Below, piece by piece: positions 44,771-53,221 of a stretch of DNA of 54,565 nt; within the stretch, counting starts at the first letter, position 1; each line of letters begins with the position of its first letter. Made by a program: the position numbers and the translations under genes. The notes under the pieces are model-generated. The model worked only from the letters and a program-made list of their open reading frames with translations. It was not told the origin of the DNA and did not search any database. The DNA is from Oscillospiraceae bacterium (GTDB taxonomy: Bacteria; Bacillota; Clostridia; Oscillospirales; Oscillospiraceae), in assembly GCA_022799035.1 (NCBI GenBank), contig JAAWNQ010000013.1, positions 1-54,565 of the forward strand, in the 5' to 3' direction.

Positions 44771-45167
44771 GTTTTTGGACGCCTCCATCCCCAAATTTCT
44801 GCTGGTGGGGGTGGGGAACACCCTCCTTTCCGCTGTCCTCATGATCCTGCTGGAGGGTTTGGGCTACTGGCCCTCCACCGCCATCGCCTATGTGGCCGGG
44901 GCGGTGATGAGCTTCTTCCTCAACCGGAGATTCACCTTCCGGAGCCAGGAGACCATGGGCCGCTCGGCGGTGAAATTTGCCCTCAACGTGGCGGTGTGCT
45001 ATGCCCTGGCCTACTCCATCGCCCAGCCCCTGGGGGGGATGGTGCTGGGGGCTATGGGCTTCACGGGCCTGTGGCTGGAGCGGCTCACCAAGCTGGGCGG
45101 CATGGGCCTCTATACCATCCTGAACTACTTCGGCCAGCGCTTCTTCGCCTTCCACAAAAGCGCGTAG
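44760..45167 (+). CDS. GtrA-family flippase-like membrane protein
   Basis: This 135-residue protein has four membrane helices. KFLLVGVGNTLLSAVLMILL, the signature FFLNRRFTFRS and LYTILNYFGQRFFAF are typical of GtrA/DPMS-related proteins, which are thought to move lipid-linked glucose across the membrane. It overlaps the gtrB-like gene by 11 bases. The next gene starts 51 nt later. Confidence 0.9.
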   Translation: MKNKFLDASIPKFLLVGVGNTLLSAVLMILLEGLGYWPSTAIAYVAGAVMSFFLNRRFTFRSQETMGRSAVKFALNVAVCYALAYSIAQPLGGMVLGAMGFTGLWLERLTKLGGMGLYTILNYFGQRFFAFHKSA

Positions 45168-45218
45168 GGCGGAGGCTGCCTCCGTCGTCCCTTCCACCCA
45201 AAGAGAAAGGAGCCGCCC

Positions 45219-47936
45219 ATGAAAAAGAGATGGTTCGTCACTGCCCTCTTTGCCCTGACCCTCTGCGCCGGCACCACCTCCGCCCAGGCGGCGGTGATTA
45301 GCGGGGGAACGGAATATGTATGGTATACCGACATGGGCCGGGGAGAGAGCAACGAGAACAATCAGTTTGTGAGCAGCGAGGGCCAGCGGCTTTACCTATC
45401 CGCCGACCAGGGCGGCAGCTACGCAGAGCTGCCCGGACTGCGGGAGACCCAGAAGCAAACCGGACTGTCCTATGCCATTACGGTGCTGCCCAACGCTGCC
45501 AACGACGGTGGGCTGTCGGTGAAGGGAAGGGACACATGGAGTAGCGAATACACCTGGTTCCGGGACTACTCTGCCCAGGAGATCGCCGCTGCCCTGAAAA
45601 ACGCCGTGCCCGTTCCTGTGGAGGTCTTTGCCACCAACGGTACGGTGACGGTGGGGACTCGATACGTCAAAGACTGGAGCAACGACGACCCCACTCAGCC
45701 TAATTACTATGGAGGAAACCATGGCAGAGGCGGCTACAATGGCGACCGCATCGTTTACTCCACCGACGGCGTGACCTGGCTCCCTGCGGATCAGGAGAAG
45801 GAGGAGTATTATTCTTCCATCGGGAGCGGCTGGTGGGACGGAAGCGACTTCCACGCCGGGGACTATGTCTCTACCGACGGTATCCGTTGGGCCCAAACGG
45901 AGGAGGAGCAGATCGACCCCACCTTTTCCCTGGCCTGCGAGCTTGGCCCCTACCGCTTTGAGTATGCTGAGAACGATGCCGGAGAGATGGGGGTCTATCT
46001 GATGGATCACACCGCCCCGGACACCGGGGTGCTCCTGCCTCATATGACGGAGGCGGCCAGGGTCAAAGGGGTCAGCATTGGCAAGCTCCGGGCCTGGTAT
46101 GGGCCAAACGACACGGTGATTTTGGCGGCCTATGACATTTACAGCAAGGAGCGTCTTATGGTCTCCATCGACTACCCCATCTCCTCTCTGGACTGGTGTC
46201 TGGAGAATTTGAAAACCCAGTTTCGCTATCCCTCTACTCAGGCGGAGAAGTGGGGGGAAAACGAGTATATCGGTCTGGCCCTGGTGGAGCGCCGCTATGA
46301 GCGGGAGCTGCTTCGCTACGGAGACGGCGACTGGCGGTGGGCCGCGCCGCCGTTCCACGGAGTGCAGTACCTCTACCCATACAACGGTAAGACCTTTGTG
46401 GTACGGGCCGCTGGAAAGCTCTACGCCTCGGAGGACGGCCTTTCCTGGGAGTGCCTGGAGGGCAGGGGCCTGGGGGAGGAATGGGATCGACGGGAATACA
46501 GCTTTGCCTGGACCGGGGACCGATACATCAGCTGCCGTCGGACGGTGGAGGCCTACTCCGGTCGTTTTGGAAGCTGGGGAGAGAAGTACGACCCGGCCTG
46601 TACCCGGGTGAGCTTCCTCAACGAGAAGTTTGAGGCCATAGGATCCTATGACTTCGGCCGCCAGGTGGTGGCGGTGGGGTATCTGGACGGAACCTACTAC
46701 GCTGAGGTCTCTGATTCGGCAGGGGTGTCCGTCAACGACTATGTGGACACTGAAAGCACTCTCTACTGTTCTGTGGATGGCAGGACCTGGACCTCCATGC
46801 CTGATTACTACTCCATAGATAGGGAGGAGTTGCTGCTGGGTCAGAAAGGTTCCACTGAACCACTTTACCAGCCCACCAACGATCCCAACAAGCCCCACCG
46901 CTCCATCGCCCAGCTTGACAGCTGGCGGTTTGTGCTGGACGATTATGCCTGGGACTACGAACGGAACCGTTGGGAGGAGAAGCCCACCTACCGGGTGTGC
47001 CTCATGGGGGACGTGGCCACCGACTGGGTGGAGCTGCCTCATCTGGGAGAGGCCATCCAGACCCAGGGTATTGAAGCCTGGGAGCTGTCGGCGGCCTATA
47101 CCCCCGACAGCTCGGTGGAGGTGAAGGTCACAGACAAGAGCGATGAGAATAAGTATATCTCCATTGTTTATCCCATTTCCTCGCTGGATTGGGTGAAGGA
47201 GAATTTGATGCAGGTGGCAGGCCGTGATCTGCCCCATGAGTGGCTGGAAGACAGGTGGGACTATTCTATGGAGAGCAACCCTGGGGTGGCCGACTTGGTA
47301 CTTATGAAACTGGCCAACGGGGAGAGCGAACTTGTCTGCCGTGCTCCTGTTACCGAAGGCCGCTGGAGGTATTTTGACCAGGTGCCCTGGGGCAATGAGA
47401 TCGAGCTGCTGGAATTCAGCGGCAAAGACTTCATGGTGTTGGATAAGGCCGATGGGAAGCTGTACCTATCCTCTGACGGCACGAGTTGGCACGAGGCTAC
47501 TGGGGAGTGGTACCGAGAGCAGCAGAAAGGGCATTATCGCCAGGTGAGCGGCGAGACGGAGAACGGTGTCGGTTGTTATGAAGCCAAATACGCCATGAAG
47601 TGGATAGGGGATAAATATATGGCAGTTTGCTTCTGGCGTCCGCCAACTTTCACCGTTTACACCAAGGTCGTCTGGGGTATTCCCAGTGACCCGGTTATGG
47701 CAAAGGTGCTCTATTTGGACGAGGAGCTGAACCTCATCGGCTCCCACGACTTTGGGTATATGATGACTGGGGTAGGATATCAGGGGGGGAGGTATTTTGC
47801 CCTCACCGATGGACACGTCTACCAGGGCAATTTTAACCTCGGCGGCCCGGAGCGACTGTTTACCTCCACCGATGGGGAGAACTGGACGGAGAGCAGCTTG
47901 CTGAGTGTCCAGGCTTGCCTGGTGAAGCTGCAATGA
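45219..47936 (+). CDS. Secreted Asp-box protein with internal duplication
   Basis: This 905-residue exported protein has a signal peptide (MKKRWFVTALFALTLC then AGTTSAQA). Asp-box-like motifs recur: STDGVTW, STDGIRW, SEDGLSW, SVDGRTW, SSDGTSW and STDGENW, a mark of beta-propeller sialidase-like folds. The protein is duplicated: PYRFEYAENDAGEMGVYLMD and SIDYPISSLDWCLENL match SWRFVLDDYAWDYERNRWEE and SIVYPISSLDWVKENL. No catalytic signature of sialidases is evident, so binding or structural use is likelier. Its stop codon overlaps the radical SAM gene by 4 bases. Confidence 0.75.
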   Translation: MKKRWFVTALFALTLCAGTTSAQAAVISGGTEYVWYTDMGRGESNENNQFVSSEGQRLYLSADQGGSYAELPGLRETQKQTGLSYAITVLPNAANDGGLSVKGRDTWSSEYTWFRDYSAQEIAAALKNAVPVPVEVFATNGTVTVGTRYVKDWSNDDPTQPNYYGGNHGRGGYNGDRIVYSTDGVTWLPADQEKEEYYSSIGSGWWDGSDFHAGDYVSTDGIRWAQTEEEQIDPTFSLACELGPYRFEYAENDAGEMGVYLMDHTAPDTGVLLPHMTEAARVKGVSIGKLRAWYGPNDTVILAAYDIYSKERLMVSIDYPISSLDWCLENLKTQFRYPSTQAEKWGENEYIGLALVERRYERELLRYGDGDWRWAAPPFHGVQYLYPYNGKTFVVRAAGKLYASEDGLSWECLEGRGLGEEWDRREYSFAWTGDRYISCRRTVEAYSGRFGSWGEKYDPACTRVSFLNEKFEAIGSYDFGRQVVAVGYLDGTYYAEVSDSAGVSVNDYVDTESTLYCSVDGRTWTSMPDYYSIDREELLLGQKGSTEPLYQPTNDPNKPHRSIAQLDSWRFVLDDYAWDYERNRWEEKPTYRVCLMGDVATDWVELPHLGEAIQTQGIEAWELSAAYTPDSSVEVKVTDKSDENKYISIVYPISSLDWVKENLMQVAGRDLPHEWLEDRWDYSMESNPGVADLVLMKLANGESELVCRAPVTEGRWRYFDQVPWGNEIELLEFSGKDFMVLDKADGKLYLSSDGTSWHEATGEWYREQQKGHYRQVSGETENGVGCYEAKYAMKWIGDKYMAVCFWRPPTFTVYTKVVWGIPSDPVMAKVLYLDEELNLIGSHDFGYMMTGVGYQGGRYFALTDGHVYQGNFNLGGPERLFTSTDGENWTESSLLSVQACLVKLQ

Positions 47937-48823
47937 CGGACTATATCCCCGCCAAACACATCCTCACCCGCAACAAGTCCACCCAGTGGTTCGGCGCCGA
48001 CCACACCATGAATCTCTACCGGGGCTGCCCCCACGGCTGTATCTACTGCGACAGCCGCAGCGAGTGCTACCGGGACGACGATTTTGACCGGGTGAAGGTG
48101 AAGGAGAAGGCCCTGGAGCTGCTTCGGGATGAGCTCCGCCGCAAGACCCGTCCCGCCCTTATCGCCATGGGCTCCATGTCCGACCCCTATAATCCCATGG
48201 AGAAGGAACTGGAGCTGACCCGGAAGGCCCTCATGCTCATCCATGCCTATGAGCACGGGGTAGCGGCCTGTACCAAGTCGGATCTGATCCTCCGGGACGC
48301 CGATCTGTATGCGGACATTCAGGCCCGGGCTCCGGTGATCTGCAAACTGACAGTGACCACCACCGATGATGCTCTGGCGGCCAAGCTGGAGCCGGGAGCC
48401 CCCAGTCCCTCGCGGCGGCTCAAAGCCCTGGAGGGCTTGTCCAAAAATGGGATCTTTGCCGGGGTGGTGCTCATGCCTGTGCTTCCCTTCATAGAGGACG
48501 GCGTGGAGAATGTCCTGGCCGTGGTGGATGCCGCCGCTGACGCCGGGGCCCGGTTCATCTATCCCGCCTTCGGTATGACCCTCCGGGACCGCCAGCGAGC
48601 CTACTATTATGAACAGCTTGTCCACCGATTTCCCGGCGTGAGGGAGAGGTACGAAAAGCAGTACGGAGACCGATACTGGTGCGTCAGTCCCAGGGCAAAG
48701 GAGCTGTGGGCGGCCTTCTCCCAGCGGTGCGGGGAGCGGGGACTTCTCTATGAGATGAAGCATATCATCTCCGCCGCCAAGCGGCCCTACGGGGATACCC
48801 AGCTTACCTTTTTTGATATGTAG
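47933..48823 (+). CDS. SPL-family radical SAM protein
   Basis: This 296-residue radical SAM enzyme has the cluster motif CPHGCIYC inside NLYRGCPHGCIYCDSRSECY, and GSMSDPYNPMEKELELTR is typical of SPL/Rv2578c-like proteins. True spore photoproduct lyase is longer and has an extra Cys near its C-terminus, so this is a relative rather than SplB. The ATG overlaps the previous stop codon, and its ribosome site lies inside the previous gene. The substrate is unknown. Confidence 0.85.
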   Translation: MTDYIPAKHILTRNKSTQWFGADHTMNLYRGCPHGCIYCDSRSECYRDDDFDRVKVKEKALELLRDELRRKTRPALIAMGSMSDPYNPMEKELELTRKALMLIHAYEHGVAACTKSDLILRDADLYADIQARAPVICKLTVTTTDDALAAKLEPGAPSPSRRLKALEGLSKNGIFAGVVLMPVLPFIEDGVENVLAVVDAAADAGARFIYPAFGMTLRDRQRAYYYEQLVHRFPGVRERYEKQYGDRYWCVSPRAKELWAAFSQRCGERGLLYEMKHIISAAKRPYGDTQLTFFDM

Positions 48824-48852
48824 CGGGGACGGCTTTTGCCGTCTCCGCTTTT
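48823..48852 (+). terminator. Intrinsic terminator of the radical SAM gene
   Basis: GCGGGGACGGC (48823-48833), loop TTTT, GCCGTCTCCGC (48838-48848) with one G-U pair, then T4. Confidence 0.75.
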
Positions 48853-48904
48853 GCTATAAGCGGAAGCGATGGCAGGGAAGATCCTGTAACGCTTCCTTCC
48901 TTTG

Positions 48905-49729
48905 TTAACCCAGCGCCTCCACCTGAGAGATACAGACAAAGTAGATCCGTTTTTCCTCCTCACTGGCCAGAACCAAAACAGAGCCTACACTGCCCAAAAC
49001 AGTCACATCCTGAAGGATAAGGGGACCTACAGTGAGGGAGACCTGACGGCTCAGGTTCCGGGTAGCCAGTTCCGTGAGCAGTCCGGCGTCACAGCAGCAG
49101 TCATCACAGTCACAGTGGGAGCCGCAGGCGGCACAGCTTCCGGTGGAGCCGCCCTCAGAGCGGATACTCCTGCGAAGCAGGCGAACGGCTCGACGATAGA
49201 CGGCGTCCTCACAGCTTTCGGGACAGTCGGGGTCATCCAGATCAAAGGCTGCCGCCTTTACAGAACAGAGGGAAAGCTGCTCCACGTCCTCCAGAGCCGC
49301 ACAGGCGGCGCCGGGATTAGCGAAATAGGCAGTGCCGTCTATATCGACGAGATCGCAGTTACAGGGAGAAAACCGCCGGAAGGAGGCCTCAGGGCATTCA
49401 ATGTTGTCCGGTTTGGAGCAGGGGATGGTCAGGGCGCTGCCCACAGCCAGGGAGTCGGTGAGAAAGAAGAAGGCGTCAAAATCCACCAGAGAAGCCAACT
49501 CCGTACCGCAAAGTAAGCGCAGTGCCTCCACCATAGAGGCTTTACAGCAGCAAGTGGGAAGGGGGGCGGGGTCTGGATCGGTCTGGCTGCGGCCGCAACC
49601 GCAACTCTCGCGTCCAACCTCAGCGGCAGCCAGAGGACAGGAGGGGAACAGCTCTTCCGCTGTCACAGCCGTCTCCTCCTCACAGCCGCAGCCGGTGTGA
49701 TACCGGCGCATATAGGTTTCAGGGGTCAT
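48905..49729 (-). CDS. Cysteine-rich protein (25 Cys in 274 residues)
   Basis: This 274-residue protein has 25 cysteines, clustered as GCGCEEE, SCGCGRS, TCCCKAS, PCNCDL and SCAACGSHCDCDDCCCDAG. The region between clusters is hydrophobic (LASLVDFDAFFFLTDSLAVG), and the C-terminal 60 residues form a Val/Leu-rich beta-like domain. There is no signal peptide. I do not recognise the family. A CATACAAT -10-like element with CACC 16 nt upstream (49779-49806) fits a late mother-cell sigma-K promoter, so a spore-coat role is a fair guess but unproven. Confidence 0.7.
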   Translation of the reverse strand: MTPETYMRRYHTGCGCEEETAVTAEELFPSCPLAAAEVGRESCGCGRSQTDPDPAPLPTCCCKASMVEALRLLCGTELASLVDFDAFFFLTDSLAVGSALTIPCSKPDNIECPEASFRRFSPCNCDLVDIDGTAYFANPGAACAALEDVEQLSLCSVKAAAFDLDDPDCPESCEDAVYRRAVRLLRRSIRSEGGSTGSCAACGSHCDCDDCCCDAGLLTELATRNLSRQVSLTVGPLILQDVTVLGSVGSVLVLASEEEKRIYFVCISQVEALG

Positions 49730-49778
49730 AAAAAATCACTCCCATTCGATTTGAGCGGGCAGGGAGCCCGCCCAAACC

Positions 49779-49806
49779 ATTGTATGGAAAGGGAAGGAGG
49801 GGGGTG
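49779..49806 (-). promoter_or_regulatory. Possible sigma-K-type promoter of the Cys-rich gene
   Basis: On the minus strand: CACC (49803-49806), 16 nt, CATACAAT (49779-49786), about 50 nt before the start codon. Sigma-K sites read roughly mACm, 16-17 nt, CATAnnnTA; the final A is not matched. Confidence 0.4.
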
Positions 49807-49851
49807 AAGGGGAGGAAGTATGAAGAGATTTTTAATTTCCTTCGATTTCAC

Positions 49852-49880
49852 TTGCGCCCGGAGAAAAAAGAAGGTAAAAT
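49852..49880 (+). promoter_or_regulatory. Promoter of the 135-residue protein gene
   Basis: TTGCGC (49852-49857), 17 nt, TAAAAT (49875-49880). Confidence 0.5.
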
Positions 49881-49917
49881 AGAGCCAGGATTCCAAAAAT
49901 AATAGGAGGTACGACCT

Positions 49918-50325
49918 ATGGCATTTTTTGATTTTGAGACCATTAAGGACAAGGCCAAGGATCTGGCCCAGACCGGCGTGAGCAAATCCAAGCAGTTGGG
50001 TGAGATCGCCAAGCTGAACCTTGCCAATGTAGGTGAGGAGGACGCCATCAAGAAGGCTTACATTGAGATCGGCAAGCTCTATTACGCCGAGCGCGGCATG
50101 GCCCCTGAGGCGGCTTACACTGCTCTGTGTGAGAAGATCACCGCCGCCAAGGTGAACATTGAGGAGAACAAGAACCGCATTGAGGAGATCAAGGCGGAGG
50201 GCAATATCGTTGATACCGACGTGGAGCCCGCTTTTACTGTGGAGGAGACCCCGGTGGCCGAAGCTGCTGAGATCGTTCCCCAGGCTCCCGTGGAGCCTCT
50301 GGCGGAAGAGGATAAGCAGGAGTGA
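49918..50325 (+). CDS. Small helical acidic protein of unknown function
   Basis: This 135-residue protein has an N-terminal amphipathic helical part (residues 1-95, with DFETIKDKAKDLAQTGVSKS and IEENKNRIEEIKAEG, coiled-coil-like). A Pro/Val/Glu-rich tail (100-135) follows. It resembles the helical part of small zinc-ribbon proteins of clostridia, but no zinc-ribbon Cys pairs are present. AGGAGG precedes the ATG. It is a single gene with its own promoter and terminators. Function unknown. Confidence 0.8.
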   Translation: MAFFDFETIKDKAKDLAQTGVSKSKQLGEIAKLNLANVGEEDAIKKAYIEIGKLYYAERGMAPEAAYTALCEKITAAKVNIEENKNRIEEIKAEGNIVDTDVEPAFTVEETPVAEAAEIVPQAPVEPLAEEDKQE

Positions 50326-50332
50326 GAAAAAA

Positions 50333-50363
50333 GGGAGGCCCTGGCATAGAGCCAGGGGCCTTT
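50333..50363 (+). terminator. Intrinsic terminator of the 135-residue protein gene
   Basis: GGCCCTGGC pairs with GCCAGGGGCC (one bulged G), followed by TTT. Confidence 0.6.
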
Positions 50364-50381
50364 CGTGGCAAAAGGGAAGAA

Positions 50382-50414
50382 AAATACCGCTATCCTTGCA
50401 GGATAGCGGTATTT
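50382..50414. terminator. Terminator of the NlpC/P60 gene
   Basis: AAATACCGCTATCC (50382-50395), loop TTGCA, GGATAGCGGTATTT (50401-50414). On the minus strand it ends in T5, suiting the hydrolase transcript. Confidence 0.8.
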
Positions 50415-50424
50415 CACATTTTTC

Positions 50425-51330
50425 TCAGTCGTTTACGATCCTCCGGGCGCCGATATAGATATTGAGGTAGTAGCCCGAAAGATTGCTGATCTCCACATTA
50501 TAGTGATTGGTGGAGGCGTGGATGAATTGTCCATCCCCTATGTACATTCCCACATGGGAGGCGGCGGTGCGGACCCGGCCATTGTTAAAGAATACCAAGT
50601 CTCCGGGCTGGAGCTCCTCCAGCGAGACCTTTCTGCCATTGCTCATCTGAGCGCTGGCCGTGCGGTTCAGGCCATAACCAAAGTGGGCGTAGACGTACTT
50701 GGTGAAGCCGGAACAGTCAAAGCTCTTGGGACCGTTTCCACCCCAAACATAGGGAACGCCTAAAAACTGTTTGGCGTAAGCGGGAAGCTGTTCTGTGAGA
50801 GGGGAGACGATATCTCCATCCCCCCGGGAGCCGTCGGTGTCCAGGCAGGGAACGATATAGTCGCTGGAGGCATACCCCACCAGGTCCTTCCAGCCGATCT
50901 TATACCAGCCATTGTCCATCCCCAGAAGGGAGACCACATTACCGCTGTGGAGGGTGGCGATCTGTTCCTCCTCAGTGCTGGGACCGGAGCGGATATTAAG
51001 GGTGGCGCCGTTTGTCATGACCCGGCCATATCCCAGGTCCACATCAGCCACAACGGCCAGATCCAGAAATTCCTGAAGCATATAGCCCTCAATGGTATTA
51101 TAGTCCACCCGGTACCAATTCTCGTCCACTTCCTCCAGGATGACCACCACATCCTCCTTGCTGGCGGTAGCCAGGATGGAGCTTTCGGCGGTGGCCTCCT
51201 CCCGAAGCCGGAGGGCGTCTGCGGTAACAGTCCCTACCCCAAGACCTTCGGCACAGGCGGAACCCATGCAGAGAAGGGTGAGCAACGCACCCACAGCGAC
51301 AGAGCGAAACAGCTTTTTGGTCAGATCCAT
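50425..51330 (-). CDS. Secreted NlpC/P60 cell-wall endopeptidase with two SH3 domains
   Basis: This 301-residue peptidoglycan hydrolase has a signal peptide (about residues 1-27, ending SACA). Two bacterial SH3 domains follow: VTADALRLREEATAESSILA (about 33-90) and GATLNIRSGPSTEEEQIATL (about 107-163). The C-terminal NlpC/P60 domain has the catalytic Cys in SFDCSGFTKYVY and the catalytic His in ASHVGMYIGDGQFIHA. It lies 46 nt after the 98-residue protein gene on the same strand, probably one operon under the promoter at 51723-51751, which carries a WalR box. Confidence 0.93.
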   Translation of the reverse strand: MDLTKKLFRSVAVGALLTLLCMGSACAEGLGVGTVTADALRLREEATAESSILATASKEDVVVILEEVDENWYRVDYNTIEGYMLQEFLDLAVVADVDLGYGRVMTNGATLNIRSGPSTEEEQIATLHSGNVVSLLGMDNGWYKIGWKDLVGYASSDYIVPCLDTDGSRGDGDIVSPLTEQLPAYAKQFLGVPYVWGGNGPKSFDCSGFTKYVYAHFGYGLNRTASAQMSNGRKVSLEELQPGDLVFFNNGRVRTAASHVGMYIGDGQFIHASTNHYNVEISNLSGYYLNIYIGARRIVND

Positions 51331-51376
51331 GGGAGCCAGACATCCTTTCTCTTTCTAAATCTTTTGTAAGGGGATA

Positions 51377-51673
51377 TTACTTGCCGGAAAGGGCCCGCTC
51401 CAGCCAGATAGCGCCCACATCCATAGCATCATAGAGGTTGGGCTTCTCGCTCTTTTTTACCACCCGGTCCCGGCTTTTCAGGTCGGGGTCCGTGAGCTGA
51501 AGCTGGACGGAAACCTTACTGGCTACGTCCATGTCGCCCTCTTTCCGGGTGGCCAGGATCTGCAGAGCGATGATGTATTTATCGGCCATGCTGCCGTAGT
51601 AGATCAGGTTATCCTTCCGACGGAGAGGGTGTCCCTTGTAAGTCAGAGGAATGTCGTTCTTCTTTTCAGCCAT
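51377..51673 (-). CDS. Conserved-looking 98-residue protein of unknown function
   Basis: This basic, soluble 98-residue protein begins AEKKNDIPLTYKGHPLRRKD and contains NLIYYGSMADKYIIALQIL and VSVQLQLTDPDLKSRDRVV. There is no signal peptide or membrane helix. ATG 51673 has a strong AAGGAGG site; 28 upstream codons are open but include the promoter. It is the first gene of the operon that includes the NlpC/P60 hydrolase. I do not recognise it. Confidence 0.8.
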   Translation of the reverse strand: MAEKKNDIPLTYKGHPLRRKDNLIYYGSMADKYIIALQILATRKEGDMDVASKVSVQLQLTDPDLKSRDRVVKKSEKPNLYDAMDVGAIWLERALSGK

Positions 51674-51713
51674 GAGTTGCCTCCTTGAAATGTTACAGGT
51701 ATGTTTCAAAACT

Positions 51714-51730
51714 TGTAACCAAATTGTAAC
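51714..51730 (+). promoter_or_regulatory. Exact WalR-box match at the 98-residue protein/NlpC promoter
   Basis: TGTAAC (51714-51719), 5 nt, TGTAAC (51725-51730). It fits TGTWAH-N5-TGTWAH, the site of the essential wall regulator WalR in Bacillus, and overlaps the -10 of the minus-strand promoter. Confidence 0.6.
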
Positions 51731-51751
51731 AGCTTGATACCGGTTTGTCAA
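51723..51751 (-). promoter_or_regulatory. Promoter of the 98-residue protein/NlpC operon
   Basis: On the minus strand: TTGACA (51746-51751), 17 nt, TACAAT (51723-51728). Confidence 0.8.
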
Positions 51752-51781
51752 CAACAAATGGAAGAAAAGAGGGAGAATTAT

Positions 51782-51810
51782 TTGCGAAATTCGGACCTGC
51801 GTGTTATACT
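51782..51810 (+). promoter_or_regulatory. Promoter of the PIG-V-like gene
   Basis: TTGCGA (51782-51787), 17 nt, TATACT (51805-51810), 24 nt before the start codon. Confidence 0.65.
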
Positions 51811-51834
51811 GTAAAGCATTGGAGGTTTACGATA

Positions 51835-53112
51835 ATGATTCTGTGGGATTTGATAGGAACGATAGCCTTTCTGGGGAGTTTTGGAGTTCTGGTGCTTCGC
51901 TGGCTGGCCCAGGGAGGAGCGGCGCTGCCCGCTCCCTTTTCTGCCCCTTTGCCCCGGCGGGAAGGGGAATTTTCCGGGGTGGAAACCTGGTGCAAGGTGT
52001 TTTTGGCAGCGATTCTCTTTCGCTTGGCGGCGGGGCTGGGGAGTGTGGTCCTCTACGATCTGCTCTCCGGGGCCGGGGTGGGAATGACCGATCTGCCGAA
52101 GCTTTGGCAGCGGTGGGATGCCCCCCACTATATCCATCTTGTAGAGTTGGGGTATGGCGGATACCTGGAGGAAGGGAAGCCGCTGTTTCTGGTGTTCTTT
52201 CCTCTTTACGTATGGCTGACCCGGGGGATGAGACTGCTGGTGCCGGACACAGCCCTGGCGGGGATGCTGGTGAGCTGGCTGTGTTTTGCATGGGGAAATG
52301 TTTATCTGTATCGGCTGGTATCCGAGGAATACGGGGAAAGGGTGGCCAGGAGGACGTTGCTTCTGTTATGGCTATTCCCCTTCTCATTTTTCTTCGGCGG
52401 GATCATGACGGAAAGCCTGTTTCTCCTCACCACCACGGCGGGACTTTATCACATCCGCCGGCATCAGTGGGGAAGGGCGGCGGTGTGGGGGATCCTGGCC
52501 GCCATGACCCGGATGCAGGGAGTACTGCTCATTGGGGCGGCTTGTGCAGAGCTGTGGTGTGAAGTAAAACCGCTTGATAAAGAGGGAGAGGAGAGAAAAG
52601 CCTCCTTTTGGGAGATGGGAAAAAAGCTGCCTGTGCTAATAGCGCCCCTTCTGGGGGGGGGAGGATATTTTCTTCTTAACTACCGGGTGGCGGGGGATCC
52701 CTTTGCCTTTGTTAAGATGCAGGAGCATTGGAGTCAAGGGTTCCAGTGGTTCCCCGAGGTATTGGGATACCTGGCAAAGAATGCGGTCACCTGGCCTAAG
52801 GTGAGTACCCGATGGGAAATGTGGATCCCGGAGCTGGTGCTGTTTCCGGTCTTTGCTCTGCTTTTTTGGAAAAGCTGGAAAAAGCATAGAAGCATGTTTG
52901 TCCTCTATGGTTTTGTCTACTTTATATTGAACTATTGTCTTTCCTGGCTTCTGAGTGCGGGACGATATCTCTCCTGCGCGGTCCCCTGCTTTTTCTTTGC
53001 CGCCGACGAGCTGGAGGGAAAATCAAAAACAACGGCCATCCTTGTAGGGGGCATGGCGGTGCTCCAGTGTGTGTTTTGCTACCGTTACCTCTGCTGGGGA
53101 CAGGTGATGTGA
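51835..53112 (+). CDS. PIG-V-like membrane mannosyltransferase
   Basis: This 425-residue protein has about eight to ten membrane helices. The conserved acidic segment after the first helices, WQRWDAPHYIHLVELGY, FFPLYVWLTRGMRLL and FGGIMTESLFLLTTTAGLYH match bacterial PIG-V-type transferases, which use a polyprenyl-phosphate sugar donor outside the membrane. GGAGGTTTAC precedes the ATG. The gtrB/gtrA genes at 43.8-45.2 kb could supply the lipid-linked sugar, but no direct evidence links them. Confidence 0.8.
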   Translation: MILWDLIGTIAFLGSFGVLVLRWLAQGGAALPAPFSAPLPRREGEFSGVETWCKVFLAAILFRLAAGLGSVVLYDLLSGAGVGMTDLPKLWQRWDAPHYIHLVELGYGGYLEEGKPLFLVFFPLYVWLTRGMRLLVPDTALAGMLVSWLCFAWGNVYLYRLVSEEYGERVARRTLLLLWLFPFSFFFGGIMTESLFLLTTTAGLYHIRRHQWGRAAVWGILAAMTRMQGVLLIGAACAELWCEVKPLDKEGEERKASFWEMGKKLPVLIAPLLGGGGYFLLNYRVAGDPFAFVKMQEHWSQGFQWFPEVLGYLAKNAVTWPKVSTRWEMWIPELVLFPVFALLFWKSWKKHRSMFVLYGFVYFILNYCLSWLLSAGRYLSCAVPCFFFAADELEGKSKTTAILVGGMAVLQCVFCYRYLCWGQVM

Positions 53113-53150
53113 AGGAAGATCAGGGGTTTGGGGTTTTGAAGAACAAGGGC

Positions 53151-53179
53151 TTGCAATCCGGCATAAAATAGGTTACAAT
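53151..53179 (+). promoter_or_regulatory. Promoter of the SleB-like gene
   Basis: TTGCAA (53151-53156), 17 nt, TACAAT (53174-53179). Confidence 0.65.
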
Positions 53180-53188
53180 ATGGTAACA
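53172..53188 (-). promoter_or_regulatory. Exact WalR-box match at the SleB-like promoter
   Basis: On the minus strand: TGTTAC, 5 nt, TGTAAC, an exact fit to TGTWAH-N5-TGTWAH. It overlaps the -10 hexamer. The stretch GTTACAATWTGGTWACAA is shared with the promoter at 51723-51751. Confidence 0.6.
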
Positions 53189-53221
53189 AAAGTTGCAAAC
53201 CGGATACAAGGAGCGGATAGT

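Noticed and set aside
49754..49770. Hairpin GCGGGC-N5-GCCCGC as a terminator
   Set aside because: No T-run on either strand; it lies in the leader of the Cys-rich gene.
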